This document shows positions 1 through 4,710 of a stretch of 5,046 nucleotides of DNA, piece after piece (position 1 is the stretch's first letter; each line of letters begins with the position of its first letter). The notes below the pieces were generated by a model. The model saw only the letters and a list, made by a program, of their open reading frames with translations. It made no database searches and was not told the origin of the DNA. Made by a program: the position numbers and the translations under genes. The stretch is from Acidobacteriaceae bacterium (GTDB lineage Bacteria; Acidobacteriota; Terriglobia; Terriglobales; Acidobacteriaceae): positions 10,297 through 15,342 of the forward strand of contig PLKR01000144.1 of assembly GCA_003140655.1 (NCBI GenBank). Reading direction: 5' to 3'.

Positions 1-92
1 ACCAGCGTGCCAATGACCTTTTCCGAGTCATGCACATTCATCTGGCAGCCAAAGGTTTCGAGGTAGAAGGTCTTGTGGGGGGCGGCGGACAT
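1..92 (-). CDS. miaB: MiaB, tRNA methylthiotransferase, N-terminal fragment (cut by window edge)
   Basis: MiaB is a radical-SAM enzyme that adds a methylthio group to N6-isopentenyl-adenosine at position 37 of tRNAs reading codons that begin with U. The first 30 codons are visible, starting MSAAPHKTFYLETFGCQMN and continuing VHDSEKVIGTL. The YLETFGCQMNVHDSE stretch is the hallmark of the N-terminal UPF0004 domain; Cys16 is the first of the three cysteines that hold the auxiliary 4Fe-4S cluster. The radical-SAM and TRAM domains lie outside the window. The ATG at 90-92 is the natural start: family members begin a few residues before this motif. No clear Shine-Dalgarno is seen. A TATACT hexamer lies six bases upstream (99-104), but without a good -35 box. 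A related methylthiotransferase (MtaB/RimO type) is less likely because ETFGCQMN is typical of MiaB. Confidence 0.9.
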   Translation of the reverse strand, partial: MSAAPHKTFYLETFGCQMNVHDSEKVIGTL

Positions 93-112
93 TTTCACAG
101 TATAACGTGCCT

Positions 113-157
113 TGTCATCCTGAGGACCGCGTTCTTTGCGGGCGGAAGAAACCTATG
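113..157 (+). repeat. REP-like repeat unit, copy A (faces copy B)
   Basis: The unit begins TGTCATCCTGAGG (113-125), contains a small hairpin (CCGC 127-130 with GCGG 138-141) and ends in ACCTATG (151-157). The same start and end motifs occur in inverse orientation at 193-255, so this is one half of a head-to-head pair. From memory, similar TGTCATCCTGAG...CCTATG elements are scattered between genes in acidobacteria; that is recollection, not something the window shows. Confidence 0.65.
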
Positions 158-192
158 GAGTCGTCGGCAGCATCGGCAACGCCGGCAGAATG

Positions 193-255
193 CATAGGTC
201 CTTCGTTGGGCGTTCCTCGCCTAAGGGCGAGGAACTCCGCTGCCTCAGGATGACA
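193..255 (-). repeat. REP-like repeat unit, copy B (inverse of copy A)
   Basis: Read on the minus strand it starts with the same 13 bases, TGTCATCCTGAGG (255-243), and ends ACCTATG (199-193), a perfect match to copy A at both ends. The interior differs and holds a strong hairpin: TTCCTCGCC (213-221), loop TAAG, GGCGAGGAA (226-234). The two copies are separated by 35 bases. The pair could fold into a large cruciform or RNA stem with 13-bp outer and 7-bp inner arms, as BIME elements of enterobacteria do. It lies upstream of miaB and downstream of higA. Confidence 0.65.
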
Positions 256-370
256 GCGGTGTGGAATTGCGAGGCTGCCATGCGCCCAAAGTTGCTTGAC
301 GCTGAGAGCTGGGCACCGCAGACTGGGTTTGTAAGGTGCGAACCTAGGCGCTTTGCTTAAGATGAGTTTG

Positions 371-394
371 AAGGGCGGCTGCGAAGCCGCCCTT
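371..394 (-). terminator. Probable intrinsic terminator or 3' stem-loop of the higBA operon
   Basis: AAGGGCGGC (371-379) and GCCGCCCTT (386-394) form a perfect 9-bp GC-rich stem with a 6-base loop, 26 bases beyond the higA stop. The T-run is short on either strand (TTTGTATTT on plus, CTTCAAACT on minus), so it may be weak or work as an RNA-stabilising 3' end. Since higA is the only gene pointing into it from nearby, I assign it to the minus strand. Confidence 0.6.
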
Positions 395-420
395 TGTATT
401 TGGACGCGCCCAGCCAGAGG

Positions 421-741
421 CTATCGGGCTGCAGCGGCGGCAAGGGGCTTGATGGCCCTGAGTTCCTTCGAATACTTCTTCTTGACCTGATGAACCGCAA
501 ACGCATCCTGCAGGTTCAGCCAGAACTGCTCGGAAGTGCCGAAATACCGCGCTAGACGAGCCGCCATCTCGGGAGTGATTCCTCGCTTCTCCCTCACAAT
601 GTCATTGACCGTAGGAGCCGAAACACCCAGCTCTACCGACAACCTGTAAGCGGAGATGCCCATGGGACGCAGAAACTCCTCCCGAAGCATCTCTCCGGGA
701 TGCACCGCCCAGCCTGCTGGTCCCTCATTTTTAATACTCAC
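421..741 (-). CDS. higA: HigA-family antitoxin (XRE-type helix-turn-helix)
   Basis: Antitoxin of the HigBA type II system: it binds and neutralises HigB and represses its own operon. At 106 residues it has the usual family length. HPGEML at 14-19 and the helix-turn-helix at about 29-55 (MGISAYRLSVELGVS, then TVNDIVREKRGIT) are diagnostic, as is ARYFGTSEQFWLNLQ at 64-78. The tail is basic and then alanine-rich (KKKYSKELRAIKPLAAAAA). The start is a GTG (739-741): a GGAG motif sits eight bases upstream and no ATG occurs before codon 18, which would cut off HPGE. It lies 43 bases after the higB stop and is presumably co-transcribed. The palindrome at 1081-1097 is the likely binding site. Confidence 0.93.
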   Translation of the reverse strand: MSIKNEGPAGWAVHPGEMLREEFLRPMGISAYRLSVELGVSAPTVNDIVREKRGITPEMAARLARYFGTSEQFWLNLQDAFAVHQVKKKYSKELRAIKPLAAAAAR

Positions 742-750
742 AATTTTTTC

Positions 751-790
751 TCCATACTACTCATTCATTTTCCATACTACTTGTTCAGTG
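751..790. repeat. Imperfect 20-bp tandem duplication in the higB-higA spacer
   Basis: TCCATACTACT occurs at 751-761 and again at 771-781, and the bases after each copy are partly conserved, giving a period of 20 with about 16 of 20 matches. On the transcribed strand each copy reads AGTAGTATGGA. The copy nearer higA merges into its GGAG ribosome-binding site. It may be a duplicated translation-initiation region. Confidence 0.6.
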
Positions 791-1069
791 GTAATCCGTT
801 ATCTCTACATCGTGGGCGTCGCCGTCCCGCCACTTGAAACAGACGCGGAATTGATCGTTGATCCGAATGCTGTGCTGGCCCTTCCTTTCACCGCGCAACT
901 CTTCCAGCCTGTTGCCGGGTGGGATTCGCAAATCCTCCACGCTCAAGGCTGAATGGACGGCGGCCAGTTTTCGCTTGGCTACGTTTCGCAGATTGGCCGG
1001 GGGCATCCCCCGGCTCTTCCCTGTGTCCCAGAACTCTTTCGTGCCCTTGTCTGCGAAAGACTTGATCAC
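785..1069 (-). CDS. higB: HigB toxin, RelE-superfamily mRNA interferase
   Basis: HigB toxins cut mRNA at the ribosome and stop growth when HigA is lost. The 94-residue protein shows the family pattern throughout: MIKSFADKGT at the start, the PPGNRLEELRG block at 50-60, GQHSIRINDQFRVCF at 64-78 and the terminal VEITDYH. Basic residues in the RIND-FR segment (R69, R75) and the C-terminal His match positions that are conserved in the family and line the active cleft, so it looks intact. The start is a GTG (1067-1069), which gives exactly the canonical N-terminus. There is no Shine-Dalgarno, and a good promoter ends only eight bases upstream, so the message is probably leaderless. Toxin-first order is typical of higBA. 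Confidence 0.93.
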   Translation of the reverse strand: MIKSFADKGTKEFWDTGKSRGMPPANLRNVAKRKLAAVHSALSVEDLRIPPGNRLEELRGERKGQHSIRINDQFRVCFKWRDGDAHDVEITDYH

Positions 1070-1077
1070 AGAGGAAT

Positions 1078-1106
1078 AGTTTAACGAGTGTCGTTAATAA
1101 TGTCAA
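1078..1106 (-). promoter_or_regulatory. higBA promoter (-35 TTGACA, -10 TAAACT)
   Basis: On the minus strand a perfect TTGACA (plus coordinates 1101-1106) is followed by a 17-base spacer and TAAACT (1078-1083, 4 of 6 to TATAAT). The predicted transcript starts near 1070-1072, within a few bases of the higB GTG at 1069. This is the best sigma-70-like promoter in the window. Confidence 0.75.
1081..1097. promoter_or_regulatory. Palindromic operator, probable HigA site
   Basis: TTAACGA (1081-1087), GTG, TCGTTAA (1091-1097): a perfect inverted repeat with 7-bp arms and a 3-bp centre. It fills most of the spacer between the -35 and -10 boxes and overlaps the -10, where a bound dimer would block RNA polymerase. 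A wider repeat, AGTTTAA (1078-1084) and TTAAACT (1110-1116), brackets the promoter. The position and the helix-turn-helix in HigA support autoregulation; binding itself is inferred. Confidence 0.7.
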
Positions 1107-1179
1107 TCATTAAACTGTCCGCCGATCAGTCGCGGAGGGGCAGACGGCGCAGGCAGTATCCGGCGAATGCGGTCAAACA

Positions 1180-1216
1180 AAGTCAAAGGCGTCGGAAAGG
1201 AGTGTCCGTCCCACAC
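1180..1216 (+). repeat. 37-bp repeat unit, copy 1 (composite repeat family)
   Basis: It matches 4744-4780 at 32 of 37 positions, ending in a perfect shared 18-mer, GGAGTGTCCGTCCCACAC (1199-1216). It starts with GTCAAAG, a trace of the 6-bp-period tract that precedes the other copies. It lies 26 bases beyond the stop of the TPR-VWA gene. The internal hairpin seen in the 4744 copy is only partly paired here. Confidence 0.7.
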
Positions 1217-1235
1217 GGAGGCCTGTCCCTCATGG

Positions 1236-1257
1236 GCAAACCTCAAAAATGGTTTGC
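1236..1257 (-). other. Stem-loop around the stop codon of the TPR-VWA gene
   Basis: GCAAACC (1236-1242) and GGTTTGC (1251-1257) form a 7-bp perfect stem whose 8-base loop contains the TGA stop. There is no T-run after it on the minus strand, so it is not a standard terminator; it could be a 3'-end stabiliser, or chance. Confidence 0.35.
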
Positions 1258-3162
1258 GCTGGGCGAGTTCACCGAGGCGTAGTAGCCTTTGCGGGCATAC
1301 ACACGCAGTTTGTGACCGCCTTTTTCGACCTTGATATCGATGGCACGGTACTGGCCATCGCGCTTGAACAGAGCGGGTTTGTAGGAAATGAGATAGCGGC
1401 TGCGGATTACCTGCTGCAGGGCGACGAGACTGCCGTTGAGACCACGAACGGAGCCCGGGCTAAAGGCAGCTCCGCCGGTAAGCTCGGCTAAGGTGGTCAA
1501 GGCGTGTTCGCCCAAGAAACCTTCGTCGGCTTTGTCCAGGAGTTCCCGTGTGCTGACGGTGTAGATGGCGAGTTCTCCGTGTTGCGCCCGGCTGATCGCC
1601 TGTTGGAGTGTGGCGCTGCTGGAGTTGTCCTCGCCGTCGCTGATGACTACTAGAACTCTGGCCACGGGCTGGGCTTCTGGGCGGCTGGCGAGTTTATCGG
1701 CGGCGAAGGCAACGGCATCCCACAGGGCGGTGCCGCCGGAAGGCACGAGTTGGCCGACGGCATGGGTAATGAGTTTCTGGTCGCCGGTGAAATCCTGGAC
1801 GAGCAGAACCGAGTTGGCAAAACCGATCACGAAGGCGAGATCATTCTGGCCGGTCACGACCTTTTGCATGAAATTGGTGGCGGCGTCCTGCTCGAACTTG
1901 AAGCGGTCCGCAATGGATGCGCTGGTGTCGATGACGAGACCGAGGCGCAGCGGCAACTCAGACTCGCTGCGGAATCCGGTAACGACCGCGGGAGGGCGAC
2001 TGTTATCACGGAGGTCAACGTCTCCACCGGTAAGGTTGGTCACTGGCTTTCCGCGATCGGTGGCTGCGAAAAATACCGCGACCTCGTCCGCCGACGCGTG
2101 CAGGGTCAAACCGGCATACTTGGAGGCGGGAGCACTGGGATGCGGAGTGGGGCCGGGGGGCACATCGGCCTCGGCTGGAACGGGAGATTCCGTGGTCCCG
2201 CAAGTGGGGCAGGCCGCTTCCGCTTCAGCTTCCGCGATCTGCGCATTTTCCTTTTGCTCCTGCAGAAGTTGCCGGATGCGTTCGGGCAACTGCACTGGCC
2301 CGGTGGGTTCACTCGCAACGGTGGTGTAGGAAATTTTCAAACCAGGGGCAGGAGTGGGGGGACGCTTCTGATCCTCTTTGAGATCCTCGATCATTTGGAC
2401 AGCCTGCGCTGCGGCCGGCGATTTGGGGTCCTCGCGCAATAGTGTCAACAACTCCTGTTGCGCCTGCGGGAGTTTTTCTTGCGCCTCCCAGGCCGCAGCA
2501 GCAAAGAAATGAACCATGGCAGCACCCTCGTGCTTGCGATCGTGGACCTGGCGAGCGGTCGCGATCGTGCCGGCATAATCTTGGTTCATGAACTGTCCGT
2601 AGGCCAGTGCGGTGAGCAGCTGCTGATCGAGGGGGGCGATGGTGGAGGCTTTTTGAATAGCCTCTTGCGCCGCGGGAAAGTGCTTGAGAGCGAGTTCGGC
2701 GCAACCAAGATTCAAATAAGAATTGGGCAGGTGGTCGTCGAGCGAGACGGCTTGGGCGAACTCCGCGCGCGCTTGATCGTTTTGGTCCAAACTCAGGTAG
2801 GCTGAGCCGAGCGCATTGTGGGCCGCCACGAAACTGGGATAGATGGAAGTGGCAGTGGTGAGGTGCTCCACGGCGCCTTGCAACTCTTTGCGCATCAGAA
2901 GCTGGTAGCCCTTGTCGTATTCGTGGCGGGCCTTTCCAGGAGCCTTGAGGTCGAGCTTCGAGAGCGAGCCGTTGGGGTTCTCCAGCGGGCTGCGGGTCTG
3001 ACCGTTGATCAGCCACAGATTGGCGTCCATCCTCATGCCCTGGAACGATGTCGACACCATGTTCATCCCGCCGACGCCCACCGGCACACTCAGCACCTGG
3101 GCAGACAAGGCAGACGATAGGAGTAGAAGGAGAGATCCCCGAAGCGACGCACGATTGATCAC
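1243..3162 (-). CDS. Secreted TPR and VWA-domain protein (VWFA-related acidobacterial family)
   Basis: A 639-residue exported protein of unknown exact function. Residues 1-21 are a Sec signal peptide: basic start, LLLLLSSALS core, SALSA-Q cleavage site. Residues 83-260 hold tetratricopeptide-like helices (for example AAHNALGSAYLSLDQNDQA at 113-131 and NSYLNLGCAELALKHFPAA at 147-165). A charged, then Pro/Ala/Glu-rich linker (263-350) contains CPTCG (C318, C321). Residues 352-637 match the VWFA-related acidobacterial layout, with a complete metal-ion-dependent adhesion site: DTSAS at 412-416, T478 in GGTALWDA, and D509 in ISDGEDN. The end carries Y-L-I-S-Y and RKGYYAS, typical of that family. 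A role in extracytoplasmic protein contacts is likely. The GTG start (3160-3162) is chosen because it precedes the signal peptide and an in-frame TAG lies shortly upstream; only a weak AGAAG precedes it. It is transcribed alone. Confidence 0.9.
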   Translation of the reverse strand: MINRASLRGSLLLLLSSALSAQVLSVPVGVGGMNMVSTSFQGMRMDANLWLINGQTRSPLENPNGSLSKLDLKAPGKARHEYDKGYQLLMRKELQGAVEHLTTATSIYPSFVAAHNALGSAYLSLDQNDQARAEFAQAVSLDDHLPNSYLNLGCAELALKHFPAAQEAIQKASTIAPLDQQLLTALAYGQFMNQDYAGTIATARQVHDRKHEGAAMVHFFAAAAWEAQEKLPQAQQELLTLLREDPKSPAAAQAVQMIEDLKEDQKRPPTPAPGLKISYTTVASEPTGPVQLPERIRQLLQEQKENAQIAEAEAEAACPTCGTTESPVPAEADVPPGPTPHPSAPASKYAGLTLHASADEVAVFFAATDRGKPVTNLTGGDVDLRDNSRPPAVVTGFRSESELPLRLGLVIDTSASIADRFKFEQDAATNFMQKVVTGQNDLAFVIGFANSVLLVQDFTGDQKLITHAVGQLVPSGGTALWDAVAFAADKLASRPEAQPVARVLVVISDGEDNSSSATLQQAISRAQHGELAIYTVSTRELLDKADEGFLGEHALTTLAELTGGAAFSPGSVRGLNGSLVALQQVIRSRYLISYKPALFKRDGQYRAIDIKVEKGGHKLRVYARKGYYASVNSPSANHF

Positions 3163-3306
3163 AAACTTCTGTGCCCCCCAACAGAGCTATCTGGAAACAA
3201 CCGCCCCTGTTTACCGGCGACAGCAGTTTAGTCCGATCCGGGGGTTGGAGCAAGAGAGAAGATTGACTGTAGCGCCCCGACTTTCAAATCGGAACACCAC
3301 CGATCC
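3163..3306. other. Intergenic stretch after the truncated SRPBCC gene
   Basis: No gene is visible. It contains the presumed leader and promoter of the TPR-VWA gene and a small inverted repeat, CCGA (3279-3282) with TCGG (3291-3294), just past the SRPBCC fragment. Reading on past the fragment's stop gives no SRPBCC-like residues, so the rest of that gene is gone from here. Confidence 0.6.
3225..3253 (-). promoter_or_regulatory. Weak candidate promoter of the TPR-VWA gene
   Basis: TAAACT (3225-3230, the same hexamer as the higBA -10) lies 17 bases after TTGCTC (3248-3253) on the minus strand, about 60 bases before the GTG start. The -35 matches the consensus at only three positions, so this is tentative. 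Confidence 0.25.
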
Positions 3307-3420
3307 TCAGCGGATTAGCTCCTTGGGATCGGTCAAGGCCTTGAATACGCGTTCCAGGGGCGCGGCGATGTGGATTTCGGTGACCAGCCCGTCATTGTCA
3401 GGGGTGATTACGGTTGCCAT
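3307..3420 (-). pseudogene. SRPBCC/AHSA1-domain gene, 3'-truncated remnant
   Basis: Translation from the ATG at 3418-3420 gives 37 residues: MATVITPDNDGLVTEIHIAA, then PLERVFKALTDPKELIR, then TGA. The pattern EIHIAAPxERVFxALTDPKxL is the first strand and helix of the SRPBCC (START-like, AHSA1) fold; whole proteins are usually about 140-170 residues. The family normally continues with WW straight after this point. Here the codon is TGA, one base from TGG, and the downstream frame no longer resembles the family. A good AAGGAG Shine-Dalgarno (3425-3430) and the start are intact. It follows arsR on the same strand, the usual regulator-effector pair. I read it as the remnant of a deletion or rearrangement, not a natural short peptide. 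Confidence 0.8.
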
Positions 3421-3442
3421 AGTTCTCCTTGCGGGGTAAAGC

Positions 3443-3524
3443 TCGAAATCAGAGTCAAAATCATGGTCAGAAGCGAGGTCAACATCAAGTTAAACAGCGC
3501 CGGACAGGAGCGTTTGCCCGACAC
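3443..3524 (+). repeat. Composite repeat, degenerate copy (6-bp-period tract plus unit)
   Basis: From 3443 to 3486 the dinucleotide TC recurs every six bases (3443, 3449, 3455, 3461, 3467, 3479, 3485; only 3473 breaks the series), mostly as TCA. Then 3498-3524 matches the last 27 bases of the unit at 4744-4780 at 20 positions, keeping the GGAC-GGAG core and the CCC-ACAC end. It lies between the arsR stop and the SRPBCC remnant, where such gene pairs normally overlap or touch, so it was probably acquired there. Confidence 0.6.
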
Positions 3525-3563
3525 GTTCGAAGTCAACCGTAGGCGATCAGGGCCGTCGAGGTG

Positions 3564-3582
3564 GAACATGGAAATCATGTTC
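3564..3582 (-). other. Stem-loop over the arsR stop codon
   Basis: GAACATG (3564-3570) and CATGTTC (3576-3582) form a perfect 7-bp stem with a 5-base loop; the arsR TGA (3575-3577) sits at the loop edge. No T-run follows. It may slow or stabilise the 3' end, or be chance. Confidence 0.35.
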
Positions 3583-3976
3583 TTGGGGCCGTGGCCGTGG
3601 ATCTGCTGGTTGATTTTGCAGCGCGGGGCTGCATGGTTTCTTTGGCATGTTCGGCTTCGACGAATTGTTTCAGGCTAGACAGGTTCGCGCTCCAGAAGCG
3701 GCGGTACTGGTCGAGCCAGGAGTCCACGGCGCGCAGGGGTTCGGGATTGAGCTGGTAGACGCGGTGGCGGCCTTCGCGGTGTTCCTGCACCAAGTGGGCG
3801 CGGCGCAAGAGGCGGAGGTGTTTGGAGATGGCGGGACGCGAAATCGCGAAGGCCCCGGCGATTTCTCCGGCGGGCTGGCTGCCCCGGCGCAAGAGATCGA
3901 GGACGGCGCGGCGGGTGGGATCGGCCAGGGCCTGGAAAGTAGCCTCGGAGGAATATGTAACCGAACGGTGACGCAT
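3575..3976 (-). CDS. ArsR-family winged-helix transcriptional regulator
   Basis: A 133-residue DNA-binding repressor-type protein. The winged helix covers about 12-78: ADPTRRAVLDLLRRG at 18-32, the recognition helix SRPAISKHLRLLRRA at 46-60, and the wing EGRHRVYQLNPEPL at 68-81. The next segment, DSWLDQYRRFWSANLSSLKQ (85-104), is typical of the ArsR subgroup encoded next to SRPBCC/AHSA1 proteins. There is no cysteine at all, so metal sensing through the classic ELCVC site is excluded; its signal is unknown. The last 25 residues are basic, Ser/Thr/Ala-rich and probably disordered. The ATG at 3974-3976 lies inside a 13-base palindrome and has no near Shine-Dalgarno. Its usual partner gene downstream is truncated, so it may now control only itself or distant targets. 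Confidence 0.9.
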   Translation of the reverse strand: MRHRSVTYSSEATFQALADPTRRAVLDLLRRGSQPAGEIAGAFAISRPAISKHLRLLRRAHLVQEHREGRHRVYQLNPEPLRAVDSWLDQYRRFWSANLSSLKQFVEAEHAKETMQPRAAKSTSRSTATAPRT

Positions 3977-3998
3977 AATGCGTAACCTTACAGTTACG
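3971..3998. promoter_or_regulatory. arsR operator region: two abutting palindromes
   Basis: CGTAAC (3981-3986), six bases, GTTACG (3993-3998) is a perfect inverted repeat covering the arsR -10. ACGCAT-A-ATGCGT (3971-3983) is a second perfect palindrome that contains the start codon. A third, imperfect one (GTAACC-GAAC-GGTGAC, 3957-3972) lies in the first codons. The GTAAC repeats suggest a site for ArsR itself; which palindrome is bound cannot be told by eye. Confidence 0.6.
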
Positions 3999-4013
3999 GA
4001 AGTATCTTGTCAA
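3985..4013 (-). promoter_or_regulatory. arsR promoter (-35 TTGACA, 17-bp spacer)
   Basis: On the minus strand TTGACA (4008-4013) is perfect; 17 bases later TAAGGT (3985-3990) is a poor -10 that falls inside the operator palindrome. The predicted start near 3976-3979 would give a message beginning at or just before the ATG. Confidence 0.6.
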
Positions 4014-4038
4014 GCGGAAAGTTCTGCGCGAAACCTCT

Positions 4039-4061
4039 CTTACATTGCGCTACAATGTAAG
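4039..4061. promoter_or_regulatory. vapBC operator and -10 region
   Basis: CTTACATTG (4039-4047), CGCTA, CAATGTAAG (4053-4061) is a perfect inverted repeat with 9-bp arms, ending one base before the vapB ATG. A TACAAT hexamer (4051-4056, 5 of 6 to TATAAT) runs into its right arm; no good -35 is visible. Such palindromes are the usual targets of VapB dimers, giving autorepression. The predicted transcript would begin at about 4063, the A of the start codon. Confidence 0.75.
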
Positions 4062-4062
4062 C

Positions 4063-4299
4063 ATGAATCGTCAGATCACCACGGTAAGCACAAAGGGTCA
4101 GTTCGTAATCCCTTCCGACATGCGTTCTGCACTCGGGATTAAGCCGGGCACTCGGATTGCCGTGACCCACGACGGGACGAAAATAACGCTGCAGCCGGTT
4201 ACGGACGAACTTGTCGATAAAACCCGCGGGATGTTGAAGGGGAAGGCTCATCTTGCGGAAAAGCTCAGGCGCAGATGGCGGCGAGAAGATCGATGGTAA
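4063..4299 (+). CDS. vapB: VapB antitoxin (AbrB/SpoVT fold)
   Basis: Antitoxin of a VapBC type II pair: binds DNA as a dimer and wraps VapC with its C-terminus. The 78-residue protein begins MNRQITTVSTKGQFVIP, followed by MRSALGIKPGTRIAV and KITLQPV: the swapped-hairpin AbrB domain covers about residues 2-48. The tail (49-78) is basic and helical (AEKLRRRWRREDRW), as expected for the toxin-binding part. I chose the ATG at 4063, not the upstream in-frame TTG at 4045, because the TTG lies inside the operator palindrome and adds six residues not typical of the family. No Shine-Dalgarno is visible. Its stop overlaps the vapC start (ATGGTAA). Confidence 0.9.
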   Translation: MNRQITTVSTKGQFVIPSDMRSALGIKPGTRIAVTHDGTKITLQPVTDELVDKTRGMLKGKAHLAEKLRRRWRREDRW

Positions 4300-4703
4300 C
4301 GTACGTAATGGATTCCAGCGCGGTCTTGCGCTATCTGCACAATCAGGCCGGATCGGACCGGGTGGCAGAAATCCTCAAAGGGCACCTTGCGGGGGATTGC
4401 CAGGCCGTCACGCCTGCGGCGCATTGGGGCGAGGTTGCCGGGATCACGTGCAAGCTTTACGGCAGACGTGAGATGGAGCGGGTGCTTTCGCGATTGGGCG
4501 CCTTCGGGTTGCAGGTGGTCGCCGCGGACGGAGATAGTGCGGTGCGCGCAGCGTTGATCAAGGTAGAGACGGGTCTTCCTTATGTGGACTCGTTTGGGGT
4601 GGAACTTGCAGGCAGAGGGTTGAACCGTGTACTTGTGACTGCCGACTTCGACTTTAAAGCTGCGAGCCGGGATGTGACGATTGAGTTTCTGCCGGCGAAG
4701 TGA
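4293..4703 (+). CDS. vapC: VapC toxin, PIN-domain ribonuclease
   Basis: PIN-domain RNases of VapBC systems cut tRNA or rRNA with Mg2+ and stop translation. All four acidic active-site positions are present in this 136-residue protein: D7 (YVMDSSAVLRYL), E47 (AHWGEVAG), D99 (PYVDSFGVELA) and D118 (VTADFDF), so it looks active. The ATG at 4293 overlaps the vapB stop by seven bases and has GAGAAG four bases upstream, as expected for translational coupling. An ATG at 4275 in the same frame would add six residues (MAARRS) and is possible but has a poorer ribosome site. It is convergent with pdxT, whose stop lies 43 bases away, and no terminator separates them except the repeat hairpin in the pdxT end. 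Confidence 0.92.
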   Translation: MVTYVMDSSAVLRYLHNQAGSDRVAEILKGHLAGDCQAVTPAAHWGEVAGITCKLYGRREMERVLSRLGAFGLQVVAADGDSAVRAALIKVETGLPYVDSFGVELAGRGLNRVLVTADFDFKAASRDVTIEFLPAK

Positions 4704-4710
4704 TTTAGAG

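Larger units (their letters stand above)
93..420. other. Gene-free stretch with paired inverted repeats and a stem-loop
   Basis: This 328-base gap between miaB and higA, both on the minus strand, has no convincing gene. It contains two facing copies of a repeat unit (113-157 and 193-255) and a stem-loop at 371-394 that probably ends the higBA transcript. Bases 256-360 show nothing I can name. An open frame at 136-360 runs through the repeat and resembles no known protein; I treat it as chance. Confidence 0.7.

Noticed and set aside
99..127. Promoter for miaB using TATACT at 99-104
   Set aside because: The -10 is good but no -35 resemblance is found at the right distance, where the repeat lies; too weak to list.
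136..360. 74-codon plus-strand open frame in the miaB-higA gap
   Set aside because: It runs through the head-to-head repeat and its hairpins, has no Shine-Dalgarno and no recognisable family.
1565..2442. Two long plus-strand open frames (254 and 230 codons) opposite the TPR-VWA gene
   Set aside because: Antisense shadows of a GC-rich gene with low-complexity translations and no known domain.
2309..3253. 314-codon minus-strand open frame over the front of the TPR-VWA gene
   Set aside because: It is the same strand in another frame; its Arg/Pro-rich translation is what high-GC coding DNA gives off-frame, while the TPR-VWA frame has clear domains and a signal peptide.
3405..3482. 25-codon hydrophobic open frame (MLTSLLTMILTLISS...) leading into the SRPBCC remnant
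   Set aside because: It is produced by the 6-bp-period tract read in another frame, has no Shine-Dalgarno, and nothing supports expression; kept only as a curiosity.
4045..4062. TTG at 4045 as start of vapB
   Set aside because: It falls inside the perfect operator palindrome, lacks a ribosome site, and adds residues before the usual N-terminus; the ATG at 4063 fits better.
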